From Hexactinellida sp. DTS-2022 (Eukaryota; Porifera; Hexactinellida), in NCBI GenBank assembly GCA_028753945.1, contig JAPNXP010000010.1:6017042-6081041 (forward strand): a DNA stretch of 64,000 bases. The letters are read 5' to 3'. The notes below the pieces were generated by a model, which worked only from the letters and a program-made list of their open reading frames with translations, made no database searches and was not told the DNA's origin. The position numbers and the translations under genes were made by a program. Of this stretch, positions 23,171 through 34,900 are shown piece by piece; positions within the stretch are counted from its first letter, which is position 1, and each line of letters starts with the position of its first letter.

Positions 23171-23480
23171 GGCCAACACATTTTCTAATGTATTTTTCAG
23201 GCACTGGCAAAGTCATTTTTAACATAAATTTCACCTTTGCGAAGCCGAGTTTTACAGTAGAACCTCGTTAGTACGAACACCAGGGGTCCGTCAAAATGTG
23301 TTGGCCTTATCCGGAATTTAAATTAATAGGTGTCATTTGTATTGAACTAACAGTGTGTATTAACCGGAATTTCGTATTAACAGTGTTCGTACTAACGAGG
23401 TTCTACTGTAAAAACCCGGCTTCGCAAAGGTGAAATTTATGCTAAAAATGACCTTGCCAGTGCCTGAAATTACATTAGCT
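23171..23480. mobile_element. Family F MITE split by a family A MITE
   Basis: GGCCAACACATTTTC at the left, then CACCTTTGCGAAGCCGAGTT, then a complete TA-flanked family A element at 23255-23408 (CAGTAGAACCTCGTTAGTAC…ACTG), then AACCCGGCTTCGCAAAGGTG, the complementary half of the F palindrome. The A element landed at the centre of symmetry. Confidence 0.75.
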
Positions 23481-23689
23481 ATCTATGATTATAGTGTAAT
23501 GGCGCTTAAAAGTAGGCATTTACATTTAAGCGCCATTTAATCTAGATAATTCTCCCGCCTATTCATAGAAAACTAGCCATTAAAATTGCTGGCTATTCAA
23601 TATGAAACCACCCCAAATTGAATTGAATTGGAACTCAAGTATAATTCACCTAATTGCATGATATTGCATGAACTAAAGTTTATACAAAT

Positions 23690-26600
23690 CTAAAATTTCT
23701 TCCTAGAAAAGCTCGTTTTTTTACTAAATCTATTTGAAATATTTTTCTTCTCAATGTTTCCATTTTCTCTTGTTTTTCCACCAAAATACTTTCCAGCATC
23801 GTTTTTCTGCCGTTTTGCTTGTGGATTAAACCTCGAATCTGTCCTACGTTTTGTCCAAGTGGGGTCTTTCGCTTCCACTAATAACGGAAGTTCATTCAAC
23901 ACTGATATTTCTCCATTTCGCATTTGTGATAAATTAGAAAGTATCTCATCTTTCGCGTGGAGTGGAACATCAAAAACGCAACTTTTATGATCTTCGCACA
24001 TCCGCATGCCCTTGATATTCTCCAAAGCTTCGTTACTTATGTATCTACGGATAATTCCCCAAAAGAAAGCCACTGCTCGAGCCTCGGTTGAAATCTAATT
24101 AAATATAGGCATAAACCATGCGATATCATTGGTGTATTAACTAGTATACGTAGTACTAGAGTGGTTTCGCTTAATAGCAAGTCGCATTTTGCATGATATT
24201 TGCATGCTAATAGGTGACCTTGCTATTAGACCAATATTGCTATTAGAACACCACTATACAGTGGATGCCGGTTATAAGCACATCGTCGGGAACTGCACTT
24301 AATATGCTTATAACCGGCATAAATTATATAGGGTATATGGCAACCGTTTTCCAACATAGTGTTCTTATATCCGGTATGTTCTTATAACCGGTGTGCTTAT
24401 ATCCGACATCTACTGTACTTATATACCTTTAGTTGTATGGCACAAAAGTATTTGTTGTACTAGAGTGGTGTTCGTTTAATAGCAAGTCGCATTTTGCACG
24501 AAATTTGCATGCTATTAGAACACTATTAGAAAAATTTTTGCCTGGATGAAAGCCTGACCGTATATACCTTAAGTTGTATGGCACAAAAGTCTTTTTGTCC
24601 GGACAATAGAGATCTAGTCTCCATCTGTGTGTACCCAGATATAAGAGCTATTGCTCTGGCTACACATTCCTTCGCTCCTAGCCTAGTGATGAGATCTTCT
24701 GCATACGGTTCGAAACTACACATAATGATGTCTGGAATTCTCTGTAGACTAGCCTCTGCTTGCTTCGAGCAACTCCGGATTAAATCTATTGGCTGAGGAG
24801 CGCCTATACGCTTAAACTGAATCCCAGCTGTTGATAAATAGTATAAATACACCGGATTATATGTATACAGTTGATCCTCGTTAGTAGGAACACGGATAAA
24901 GGAAATATCGGATGAGTACAAGCTTTAATTCCCCTAGCCTATACAAATGCAAGTTTTCATCCAAAAAAACACTAGATTTAGTTTAAGCTCACCCACACGC
25001 TTCTAAATGACTGAATTTTTATTACATAAATGGGAGAATATCTCGAAAAGTTTATTCTAAATTTACTCGCCTGGATAAAACCTTGCCTTGCCTAATAATA
25101 CGAACATATTAATACGGTCCCCTGGTGTTCCTACTAACGAGACTCCACTGTACTAACATTAAACTCACCAACGCTTTCTATCCTCTTAAGTTGGAACTCC
25201 TGAGTTGCTTTATAGAATATAATACAAACGCCCTCTCGACCCGCCCTACCCGTTCTACCTGCCCTGTGGATATAAGAACCGATATCCTTTGGGGGCTCAC
25301 ACTGGACAACCAAATCTACCTCAGGAATGTCTAACCCTCTTGCCGCTACGTCTGTGGTTACTAAGCACTGAAACGTTCCTCTACGGAATCCTTCTAGTGT
25401 TATTTCACGTTGTTTCTGTGGTATGTCTCCGTGTAGCAACTGTAGGGGGTAATTGGAATGTTCAGTTAACGCTCCTTTTGGAACATTATTTTTTGGATTT
25501 TTTTGGGGAAAAAATTTTAAGGGAAGTTTTAGGCGTATGAAAATTGGATCAGAACAGGATTAGGAGCGTATTTACAAATGGCTGTATAATACACTGGAGT
25601 CTACTGTATAACTAACCAGTGTATATATAGCCATTTGTAAATACGCTCCTAATCCTGGTCTGATCCAATTTTCAATACGCCTAAATCACAAATTAATGTT
25701 AAGGTATAGGAGAGGTTTCCAAATTTTCGCGCCCCTAAATTCAAATTTTCCGAAAATCATACTCCAAAGGAGCGTCTCGCGCTCCTGGATAATTCCTTAT
25801 AACAAACCTGTGAGGATAGTTTAATGCTAGTATCAAGGGCAAGTTCGTTTGCCTCTACTTTAGTTGGACAGAATACCATGACTCTACTATCCCTACTAGA
25901 ATACATTTGTACTATATCCCCAATTGTAGAATGTCTTTCTGTATAAGGACATCTTATAGCCTTGTGTTCTACTGTAGTTGATGTCTTTACGCGCTCTGAA
26001 CCTATCAAATCCACGCGTATATGATCAGATGACATGTACCTAAAGATATAATAAAAAGTTAATGGTTGATATAGTATATACACAAATATGCAAACAAATT
26101 TTTTATCCCAAATCTTGGATATTCATTAAATTTGAGTTTTTTTCGCAAAAATTTTTTGCTTTTTTTTTTTTGCAAAATTTTTGGTAACTTACTGTTCTGC
26201 CATTCTTTCTACCCAAGAGGGTAGAGTAGCACTAAACAATAGAAACTGAGTTTTATTCTTGTCAGATTTAAGTTTGGTGTGTGACAGTATTTTATCAATA
26301 TCTTCCGTGAATCCCCTTTCCAACAACTGATCTGCCTCATCGAGTATAACGTGCTCAACTCCCGATAGTTCCAAATGAAATGAGTTTATCAGATCCAATA
26401 CTCGACCTGGTGCGCCTATTGAAATACAGAAAAAACCTGTAAACTCATTGGCTGAAATAGGCTAATGTACCACACAAATTGATTGGTTGTGTATAAATAG
26501 GAAATATTAATATTCAGACACTATAAATTGATTGGCCAGTCAAAGGTAATCATAATTTCCAAGTGAAAAATGAATACGTTCTATCCATAGTCCAAAATAA

Positions 26601-27192
26601 AAATTTTTGGTAGGGTCTTAGATTTGAGCGTCATAACTTGTTTGTGATAGAAAATCGGTTTCTATTTTGAATTTTTTTAAAATTAATGCGCCTATTTTGC
26701 TTCATATCCACTTTCTTGTCAACCAATCAATTCCTAGCTTTACTTACCAACCACTACATCGGTTCCCCTTTCAATATCAGTTATTTGTTTTTCATAAGGC
26801 ACCCCTCCATATACAGATATTACGCTCAGTTTATCGGCCAGAATACCAAAGTCCCTTGTTATCTGTTGAACCAACTCTCTAGTTGGTGCCAGCACTAATA
26901 TAATAGGCTTATGGATTATTTTTGTAACTCTGGAAAGTAACTTTTCAACTAAGGGTAGGACAAAAGCTAGCGTTTTCCCCGTTCCAGTCCTTGCTTGAAC
27001 TAAAATATCTTTTCCATTGAAAATAGAATCGTATGTTTTATATTGAACTGGGAAAAGTAGTTTGTAATTGTTGGCTTTCAAAAGTTTTCTTGTCGGTTTT
27101 GATATTTTATAGAATTTGAAACTAGTAATGTCTTGAATGGAACTATCATCAACATGGTTCCCATTTGTAAGAGGTGATTCTGTTTCCATCAA
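23690..27192 (-). CDS. DDX21: Nucleolar DEAD-box RNA helicase DDX21/DDX50-like, six exons
   Basis: Model (minus): 27192-26748, 26415-26193, 26039-25808, 25439-25169, 24827-24568, 24094-23690; phases agree, 611 residues. Helicase motifs in order: ARTGTGKT (I), PTRELVQQ (Ia), GG, APGR (Ib), DEAD (II), SAT (III), [21 protein letters not shown] (V), [10 protein letters not shown] (VI). The last two exons hold the GUCT domain diagnostic of the DDX21/50 group (ARAVAFFWG…[18 protein letters not shown]), then a basic tail ([16 protein letters not shown]). DDX21 unwinds rRNA/snoRNA duplexes in the nucleolus and aids Pol I/II transcription; here function is by homology. The long acidic N-terminal extension of vertebrate DDX21 is absent. 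Introns 3 and 4 are almost entirely transposon sequence. Confidence 0.93.
24155..24540. mobile_element. Cluster of MITEs (families H, D, H) in the last DDX21 intron
   Basis: 24155-24258 is an H element (TAGAGTGGTTTCGCTTAATA…). It abuts a complete D element at 24259-24415 (CAGTGGATGCCGGTTATAAG … GACATCTACTG). A partial H copy follows at 24461-24540. A short family G end (CCTGGATGAAAGCCTG) closes the cluster beside the exon 5 donor. Confidence 0.7.
24869..25151. mobile_element. Family A MITE with a nested family G hAT-like MITE
   Basis: Outer ends CAGTTGATCCTCGTTAGTAG and TACTAACGAGACTCCACTG. Inside, TTTTCATCCAAAAAAACACT (about 24953) to CGCCTGGATAAAACC (about 25082) is a decayed G element. 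Occupies DDX21 intron 4. Confidence 0.65.
25462..25800. mobile_element. Foldback element filling DDX21 intron 3
   Basis: The left arm (GAAAATTGGATCAGAACAGG…GCGTATTTACAAATGGCT) and the right arm are inverted copies around a ~15-bp loop at 25605. Outer parts also pair: CGCTCCTTTTGGA at 25470 and TCCAAAGGAGCG at 25764. The right terminus (CCAAAGGAGCGTCTCGCGCT) also occurs inverted at 21108-21140 in YTHDF intron 6. Confidence 0.7.
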
Positions 27193-27556
27193 ATTGTCCT
27201 TTTTATGCTAATTATTCTAAGATAATAGTTAAAAAAATAAGTTATCACTTATAAGTAACCAATAAAGACACTAAAATCTATTTATACTAATTGAATGCTA
27301 GCTACTAATCCATAGTGGGACAACCCTCCAATTCAATTGGTTAAAAGTTTTGTCACCTTTTGGAATGGAAAATGTGAATATTTTTCTTAGATATTTGAAC
27401 TTGTTCCTCAATCAATTCCGAACAAACAATAGAAACTTACTTTGCCTAACTACATACATATTGCTATGGAATTCGGAAGTGCCCGAATAATAGCTTTATA
27501 CTTCCAATACTACTCAGTCACTATAATATAAATGCAGAAAAAATCCATGTATAAAA

Positions 27557-28252
27557 TCAATCCTGAACCTCTTTGAACATAATGTCAGTTCTGATTATGT
27601 ATTTGTTTCCTTTCACGACTTTCTCACCTTCATGTAAACATTTTAATTCTTCTTGAAAGAATACAGTACACAAACCTGGTTTAGGCACAACTTGATATAC
27701 ATTTCCGTTTGTAAAGAAATTCGTACAACCCCCCTCGAATTCATCTTTGGAATTCAAGTAAACTAGGAGAGTTAAATAACTCTGTTCGCCAGTTTGAGAA
27801 TCAAGATAACCACCATCAGTATGGCGCCCAAAATAATGGTTTTCTCCACCGATATACCGACAAAGTCTAAACCGAGAATTCACACTATTTGGCGCCCAAA
27901 TTTTACCCTTTTTATCAACAGTTAAATGTGATACATGCCCACTAATGCGGTCCCACATTAGTTTACTCAAACCAATGTCATCAACTAATATCCGATCGTT
28001 CCTACGGTCTCGATATAAATAGCAGTAAGAATCAGCGTTTTGAAAACCTATTTTTTCAGCAATTTCAATCATTCTTTTGCATTCGGTTGTAAGCAAAAAT
28101 CCTTCGTAAATCCAACCCAAGTTATCTATAAAAACTTTTGGGTTTAAATTTAATGAATCTTTTGGCGGTGAATTCTCACAAATTTCTTTGAAAAGATCTT
28201 TGCTGGGCGGGCAAATTGAGTCTTGGTTTTCAAACGTTGCGATTTGAGCCAT
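27557..28252 (-). CDS. Prolyl 4-hydroxylase-like 2-oxoglutarate/Fe(II) dioxygenase
   Basis: Single exon, 231 residues, no signal peptide or membrane segment, so probably cytosolic or nuclear. A double-stranded β-helix P4H catalytic domain: the iron-binding HxD is in GRHTDGGY, the distal His in CLHEGEKV, and the 2OG-binding basic residue in KYIIRTDIMF. The N-terminal part (GWIYEGFLLTTECKRMIEIA…) matches the usual start of P4Hc domains. The family hydroxylates prolines or other side chains; the substrate here is unknown. It resembles small stand-alone P4Hs more than the multi-domain collagen enzymes. It ends 365 bases upstream of the DDX21 start on the same strand; that gap shows no gene. Confidence 0.85.
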   Translation of the reverse strand: MAQIATFENQDSICPPSKDLFKEICENSPPKDSLNLNPKVFIDNLGWIYEGFLLTTECKRMIEIAEKIGFQNADSYCYLYRDRRNDRILVDDIGLSKLMWDRISGHVSHLTVDKKGKIWAPNSVNSRFRLCRYIGGENHYFGRHTDGGYLDSQTGEQSYLTLLVYLNSKDEFEGGCTNFFTNGNVYQVVPKPGLCTVFFQEELKCLHEGEKVVKGNKYIIRTDIMFKEVQD

Positions 28253-28453
28253 TTTTATGAAGAGTTTTAGATATCAACTTATAAATAGATTTGAACTGAG
28301 CATACAAGGGTATTTATAGTAAGTAGTTATTGCTAAAATTAGAATGGATTCTAATTACAATAGACTTTAATAGTGGTCACTCCAAATCAGATTTCCACAA
28401 TATTATGTTTCAAACTTTTTGCATTTTTTTCAAACCCCTAGAAAAGATAGGAC

Positions 28454-28684
28454 TTATCGTGTATTGAATGGATTTGTAGTGAATTTTTCAGATAACAACT
28501 TAGATTTATCTAGATCCGTTAAATATGACTGTATAATTTCAAATGTTTTGAGGGTGTTTTTGAGGCTTACATATGTACAATAAAAACCCTCACTATAATT
28601 ATATAAATTACAGGCAAATTCATTCCTTACCTTGATGAAACCATGGGCCATATTCCAACACCCCTTACCATATACAGAAACCAC
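28454..28684 (-). CDS. Small unassigned ORF, possibly spliced
   Basis: 76 codons from ATG to TAA, between the divergent P4H-like and BLOC1S4 genes. No family recognised. It contains a possible 38-bp intron (GTAAGG…AATTATAG, around 28594-28631) and another donor-like GTAAGC, so it could be an exon of a short gene or a chance frame. Confidence 0.2.
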   Translation of the reverse strand: MVSVYGKGCWNMAHGFIKVRNEFACNLYNYSEGFYCTYVSLKNTLKTFEIIQSYLTDLDKSKLLSEKFTTNPFNTR

Positions 28685-28821
28685 ACTATATAGCGTGAAA
28701 TATAAATCTCAAATGAATAGTCCCAACCAAATAGAAACCTAATACACTCAACTAGGGACTCAATGCAATGGCTATAATAAATATGCATAAAAGCTAAAAA
28801 CTAGATAAGAATCATAACTAA

Positions 28822-29769
28822 ATGGAAACAAAGCCAACTTCACTGACAATAGAAACAACTCCAACAGGAGAAAATACCCAAATTCGCCCAGAATTCGATC
28901 TAGGGAGTCCACTAACACCGATTGAAACCCCAAAAGAAGTCAAACCTATTTCTACAGCGGATGTTCAAGCAGCTTTGCCACATATTGCGAGACAATACAC
29001 ACGATATTTGAGAGTAAACACATCAGAGGAAACCAAAGCCTTAGACGGACAACTTGATACTATACTAGGTAGGTAGATTACTTCCTTATTTATAGTAGAT
29101 GACTACCAATCAGAATAGAGCGATAGATGCCTAATTACTTGAATTTTTGACCAATCAAAATACAGCAGTATATGCCTAATGAATGAATTTTTGACCAATC
29201 AAAATATACTTACTTTGTGTTTGGGAACTTTTTTTTCAGTGCCGATTACTAAATAAGCTAGATTGACTATTGAAATGAATGCTTGGTTTTTTTGACTAAA
29301 ATCTAAAATATTCAGGCTAGGTGTCGGTCTAATAATGGGTTACAGATGTGCACCTGGGGCCAAGTGCTATATTTATACATAATTTCATATAGGGCGTCTC
29401 GATGAGGTGAAAAACCAATTTGATATAATCAAAGGAATGAGAGAAACGCATTCTGATAAACTTTCAAAACTGAAAGAGAATACTCACAAATTGGAATCTC
29501 TTTTCACCCAAATCGACCAAATCGAGAAATTTGTCCAAATAGTTCAAGAAAATTTGACTGAAGTAGAATCGAAAGTGACACAAGCTGAAAAAGAACTCGG
29601 AAATAGTTTGATTGTAAAAGCATTAGGTGGAAATCCACTCAATCTCTTACGAGGCAGAAAACAACGCGACGAATTGGAAGACCGACCTAGATGGGATCCA
29701 CCAAGGATTGTACTCACAGAACAATTCTTTGATAAGAATATCGAGGCAATAAATCCACATGTTATATAA
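28822..29769 (+). CDS. BLOC1S4: BLOC-1 subunit 4 (cappuccino)
   Basis: Two exons, 28822-29068 and 29393-29769 (phase 1), 207 residues. A disordered Thr/Pro-rich N-terminus is followed by a helix (ARQYTRYLRVNTSEETKALD) and a long coiled coil. The segment IDQIEKFVQIV…VESKVTQAEKELG aligns with the vertebrate BLOC1S4 region IDRLEAFVRMV…MEEQVTKAEAELG. BLOC-1 is a rod-like eight-subunit complex for endosome-to-lysosome-related-organelle traffic. A polyadenylation signal AATAAA lies at 29806-29811, 37 bases after the stop. Confidence 0.85.
29103..29208 (+). repeat. Tandem duplication in the BLOC1S4 intron
   Basis: Two ~50-bp units containing GCCTAATNANTGAATTTTT and TGACCAATCAAAATA follow each other directly. 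Each holds a CCAAT motif. Confidence 0.6.
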
Positions 29770-30291
29770 TGCCTAGGTTACTAGATGTGTGGTGATTGGA
29801 ATTTGAATAAAAATTGGTGATTTTGTATTACGGATATTGTATCATGGTTAATTACTTCTGAATTAATTATTAGCATATATGAGTAGCACAGGTAAACAAA
29901 ACAAAAATCCTGATTTTTACAAAATGATTTATCTTGTAAACAAACAGTGATTGGAAAAATTTTCATCAATAAATTTTTCAGCATAAATTGAAGTTGATCT
30001 AAAGTTGATCTTGAATAATCTAATAATGTCCTGTATCCAAAATGAAATAGTGTTTATATAAACTAAAATGAGGTAATTTCCTATCTTTCTCTAATTATTG
30101 GAATTGAAAGTATATAAATGCACAAGATCTTGGATATTACACTAACACCTGTGAAAATAATACTATCATTTTCAACATGAATTAAAGATTATTACTTCCA
30201 GAAGAGTTAAAATCTCCTCTCACGAAGTATAGGATTACAATAACATTGTTGAGTGATAAGAGAGATGCTCCCTATAGGCACTTATAGAAAG
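29770..30291. other. Intergenic, BLOC1S4 3' end to zinc-finger promoter
   Basis: AT-rich; contains the BLOC1S4 poly(A) signal at 29806. No transposon or ORF recognised. Confidence 0.45.
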
Positions 30292-30299
30292 TATAAATA
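30292..30299 (+). promoter_or_regulatory. Candidate TATA box of the zinc-finger gene
   Basis: TATAAATA 51 bases before the ATG at 30343. Sequence motif only. Confidence 0.35.
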
Positions 30300-30342
30300 T
30301 GTACTTGTGCATTTGGAGCAGTAATTAATTTAGGAAGTTAGA

Positions 30343-31740
30343 ATGAGTAGTGAGTGGAAAGTTTTGAATGGCAGACACACAAAGCAGGAATGTGAATATT
30401 TTGATAACACGTTTGAGAGTACATATACTAATTTGTATGACACCAAAAGTGAGTTTGAAATTGCAAGCGAATATTTTCCAAAAGATTATAAATCAGGTGC
30501 ATTTTTTGATGATGAAATTGATGCAGTAAACGAAGGTCGTGTTGAACCGATAGAAGATGCTTGGTATTGCCCTTTCACACCAAAAGAAAGTGAAATTCAA
30601 ATCCCAATCGAAAAACCGGAAGAAGAAAAGAGGCGTGGAAATGAAATCGTATACGATTTTTCAAAAGATTTTGAAAGTTCAGATGATGATGATGATGATG
30701 ACTTTGAGGGAATGCTTCAAGATAATGATAAACCAACTTTCTCAATTAGCCATGATTTCGATACTGATGTTATTTACATCGATTTACTGACCGGTTCCAA
30801 TTCTGATTTATCAGCGAAAGAATCTTGTGAATCGAGCGATACAGAATACAAACCAAACTCAAAAAAAGTAAAAACCCCAAAAAGACTACAACCAAATAAA
30901 AGTTCCCATAAAAACATGAAAAAAATTCGGACGCGAAATCAAGTGAATCTCGAAGATGTGTTGATCGAGTTAGGTGACAATGTGAGACCCTATTTGGATT
31001 CGTGCACAAGTAGGAAAGGTGACTTAATTTGCCCCGAATGTCCAAGAAGATTTGGTAGTTATAAATCACTACATACTCACCTGGAAATCCATCTGAAAGG
31101 TGTTTTTTCCCGTTGTCCACTTTGCCAATGTGTTTATCCCAACAAAACACATTTAATCCGACATCTATACCATCACACAAGTGAGCGATCACATATTTGC
31201 GATACTTGTGGGAAATCATTTTTCTATGACCATTGTTTAAAACAACATCAACAAGTCCATTTCACCGAAAAACCTTTCGTTTGTAAATTCTGTTTCGCAA
31301 AATTTGCAAGGCGGGCTAATTTCAGAGATCACATACGAACACACACGGGAGAAAAGCCATACAGCTGTGAATTCTGTAAATTGAAATTTCAGCGAAGCAG
31401 TATGCTCAAAAGCCATCAGAAAGTGCACAAGGGCGAAACTCCGTTTGGATGCGATATTTGTAACGATTTGTTCCCAACTAATGAACTACTGCAACAACAT
31501 TTGTACAGACATACGAACCGAACTGAAGTTAGTTTCAGTTCTAATTTGGATGTTCCAACTAGTGTGCAGAGAAGTGATACTATAAATGGGATACCAAACA
31601 AATCAAGCGATTACCCTTTTGAATGCAAAGTTTGTGGCGCCCGTTTTAAAAAGTCATTTCTTCGAACCAAACACATTAACAAGCACCTCGAATCGAATTC
31701 TATTAGTGTGACTTACAATGAATGTGTGAATGCCAAATAA
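30343..31740 (+). CDS. C2H2 zinc-finger protein, about seven fingers
   Basis: Single exon, 465 residues. The N-terminal half is acidic and disordered, with a run of Asp near residue 113 and a basic Lys-rich patch (KKVKTPKRLQPNK). From residue ~228 come classical fingers: CPECPRRFGSYKSLHTHLEI, CPLCQCVYPNKTHLIRHLYH, CDTCGKSFFYDHCLKQHQQV, CKFCFAKFARRANFRDHIRT, CEFCKLKFQRSSMLKSHQKV, CDICNDLFPTNELLQQHLYR, and after a linker CKVCGARFKKSFLRTKHINK. Only one linker (HTGEKPY) is fully canonical. Probably a nuclear DNA-binding regulator; no one-to-one orthologue recognised. Confidence 0.88.
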   Translation: MSSEWKVLNGRHTKQECEYFDNTFESTYTNLYDTKSEFEIASEYFPKDYKSGAFFDDEIDAVNEGRVEPIEDAWYCPFTPKESEIQIPIEKPEEEKRRGNEIVYDFSKDFESSDDDDDDDFEGMLQDNDKPTFSISHDFDTDVIYIDLLTGSNSDLSAKESCESSDTEYKPNSKKVKTPKRLQPNKSSHKNMKKIRTRNQVNLEDVLIELGDNVRPYLDSCTSRKGDLICPECPRRFGSYKSLHTHLEIHLKGVFSRCPLCQCVYPNKTHLIRHLYHHTSERSHICDTCGKSFFYDHCLKQHQQVHFTEKPFVCKFCFAKFARRANFRDHIRTHTGEKPYSCEFCKLKFQRSSMLKSHQKVHKGETPFGCDICNDLFPTNELLQQHLYRHTNRTEVSFSSNLDVPTSVQRSDTINGIPNKSSDYPFECKVCGARFKKSFLRTKHINKHLESNSISVTYNECVNAK

Positions 31741-31944
31741 TTTGTTTACTTTTTGTTTGTTTATTTAGTTTTTAGAGCATTTTAAGAGCTGGACCTTTTG
31801 ATTTTATAATACTACTACAATTATTAAAGTGTTTATTAAATATTTTTTCCAACAATTTGAATGCTTGCTAATGAGTTTTACAGCTTAATACATTTGAAAT
31901 TTTTGAAAAAATTATGACTTTCTCTATAAATAATTTCCAAAGGC

Positions 31945-34900
31945 CTAATAGCCCAACTCATCATTAAGCTTAGTTGTCCCGTCTCCTGATTGGTTGATTG
32001 GAGGTAACCAATCAACGTAGTCGCCGCCTTCTGGAATTTCGGCTTCATTTGTTGGGTCTTTTGTGTCATTGTTGTTGTTTGTCATTAGTGCAACTAGAAG
32101 ATAAAGGTAAACAAACTTTGTGCAGAGATGTACGTACTGTAATAATTTCTTTTCTTACTTTTTCTTACATCGGTTTTCTTACAATTGTTAACTGATAAGT
32201 AATTGTAAGTAACTACTATAAGCACATGTTAGAAAGTAGATAATTGTAATACCTATGTAATATACGTATTATTTTATGGAATTACTTAGATCTCGGCCAA
32301 TGTAATTTTCAGGCACTGGCAAAGTCATTTTTGTAACATCAAAGTTTTTTGTAAAAAATAAAATAAAAAATATTGTAAAAAAAACATCAAAAAAACGGGT
32401 TTTTATATTGAAAATGTCTTGCCCGATATATATGTCAGCCCTTATTTAAAGTTCCATTAATAACTGAAACTTATACCTTTGAGATATTCAGGCAATTGAA
32501 CAGAATAAACCTTCTTGTCTTCTTTATGTGTTTTGTCAATATTCTCAATTGATGGTATTTCTGAGTTAATATTTATTGATGTTGTTGTTGTTGTTTTCTT
32601 TAAGAACTCTTGTTTACGATTCTCTGGTGCTAGTTTCAATCCATATTCATTCAATTTTGTTGTAATTTCTGTTTCACTTTCAATTTGAATTGGTTTAGTA
32701 TTTATTAATATCTGAGTTGGTTTAGCAATTGATTCTAATTTAGAAATTTGTTTTTCTTCACTTCGTAACTGACTCAGTTTAAACTTCAGTTTTGAAACAG
32801 ATTTATTAGATTTATTTGAGTTTAGTTCTTTCATAAATTCATCTAAATCCTGTGTATCTTCGTTTTCTTGTTTATTTCTACTTTCAGTTGCTTTTATTAG
32901 TAATTCCAAATCTCTTATCTCAGATTGTATAATCAGTAGTTTAGTATGTAGTGTAGAATATGTTTCTAAAGTAAACAAACAATTATTGATTTTCGTAGTA
33001 TCAAAACGGTTTTAGTCGCCTTCAAAGCCTTATTAATTCTGTCAAATGAAAACAGATTTCGACGGTCCCCTGGTGTCCGTCTAATGGAAGTTGATTTTTA
33101 TTAAGCTATTTAAAGCGCCAATTAAAAGGTCAACTAAGACACAAATAATAACATTCAATAATCATTTAGAAAGAATTATCTCTAGGATCTAAAGGAAAGT
33201 GCAAAATTCTTTGGCACTTGATTTTAACGCATAAAATGGTCTATATTGAGTCTATGAGGTATGTTTGCAATTATGTGCATTTAAGCGTTTGTTATTACCC
33301 CTTGCTATTCATTATTATTTCAGCCAATCAATATTCGGTCTAATCTGATTGGCTTACCAACATACCCTAACCTATAAATAGAGCAATTTACAGTATAGGC
33401 ATTGAGCACAAACCTACTTCTCCCGTGGTGCTGTCAGATATTGTTATAGTCTTTTTAATCCTTTTTTCCCGTTTGCACTCAATGTCTCCTGTTCTATCTA
33501 AAAAGCTATCCTCATCGCTGGAATAAAAATCGTTTTCAGCTCGAATCGCTGATTTTCTCTTTCTTGAAGAGACATATGGAGATTCTGTCAGTATTCCGCT
33601 GAGATCTAGTATTCTACACAAATGTAACATCAGTAGTTGGGCTAGTATAGCATTGTACCTCTAATTCTGGGTGCAAGGTCTCACTAAACTTATTACCGGC
33701 CGGCCAAAAATTTCATTTGTTTTCTAATCAGAGTCGATCATGGATCAACATTTGTGACACATTTGATGGTCCACCCATAGTCCACTCTCAGTGTTTCATA
33801 CAAGATTTGCATGCAAGGGGGGCATAAATTAAATTAATTAAACTTCGTTGTGTAAGTGGTTTTTCTCAAGGCATGCATTCTATGGTTGGTATAATTATAC
33901 CATAGTTTTATCAAAGCACATAAAATTGAAAGTAAATTTTTCAAGTGCGCGAAAATCGAGAGATACTCCCATATACTTAATACTAAATGAATAATTTAAG
34001 CACGTGTGACCGAACTCAACTAATCTAGGCGCAAAAAATTATGAGGATAGAAGCCTGATTACAACCTACCTACATGCCTCTAGTGCACAGGCCCAGATTG
34101 CTTCTTTCTTCTTCCCTTCGACCGTACATTCTGCAAATAGAGGATGGCCATTTCCATCCTCTAATGGAAGTTGTATTTTAACTGAGAATCCAATCCTGTT
34201 CTTTCCACCTGATGATGTTTTTAAGTTTTCAAAGGTAAACAAAAGGTAAACAAAGGAAAACAACAAAACACAAACAACATAACTTACAAGCCAATTGGTT
34301 TGAATCAAATTGCATTTCCAATCCTTCTCTCTCGAAAAAGTCTTTGAGGTATCTTTTTGGATCTTTCTTATAAAATTCATCTTTTTCTCCTTCCTGAGTT
34401 GAATTACTGGTCTCATATATGGGATCAATTCCCCAAGATACAAAATCTGAAATTTGTTCCTTTTCATTTTTCTGTTTTGTAAAATCTTCGATTTCTCGTT
34501 CGGCTTCTAACTCTACTTCTGCTTGGTAACCATCTTGCGACTCAAGAATGTATAATCTAGTGCTCTCACCAAACCGTATCAAATGGCCTGTACGTACTTT
34601 AATGTACTTGTGTGGTGGAATTTTATTTTTGTTGATTCTGCAACCATGAGTACTTCCTATAATTCATAAAATAAAATTCCACCACAACAACAACAACAAC
34701 TACATCCAATAATTTAGAGGGGTATTAACAAAGTTTTATCGAAAGTCGAACTCAAAAGGCAAATTTCCAAAATTTGGCACGTCTGAAATTAAACAAATGC
34801 TAAGTTAAGTGCTATTTAATAGAAAAAGATGAATTCACAAATATGATCAGAATTGTCTACAATTTCCAACTATTTGTGGAAATAATTTCTTTGGGAGTAA

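Noticed and set aside
30770-31601. Minus-strand frames opposite the zinc-finger gene
   Set aside because: Antisense shadows of repeated finger codons.
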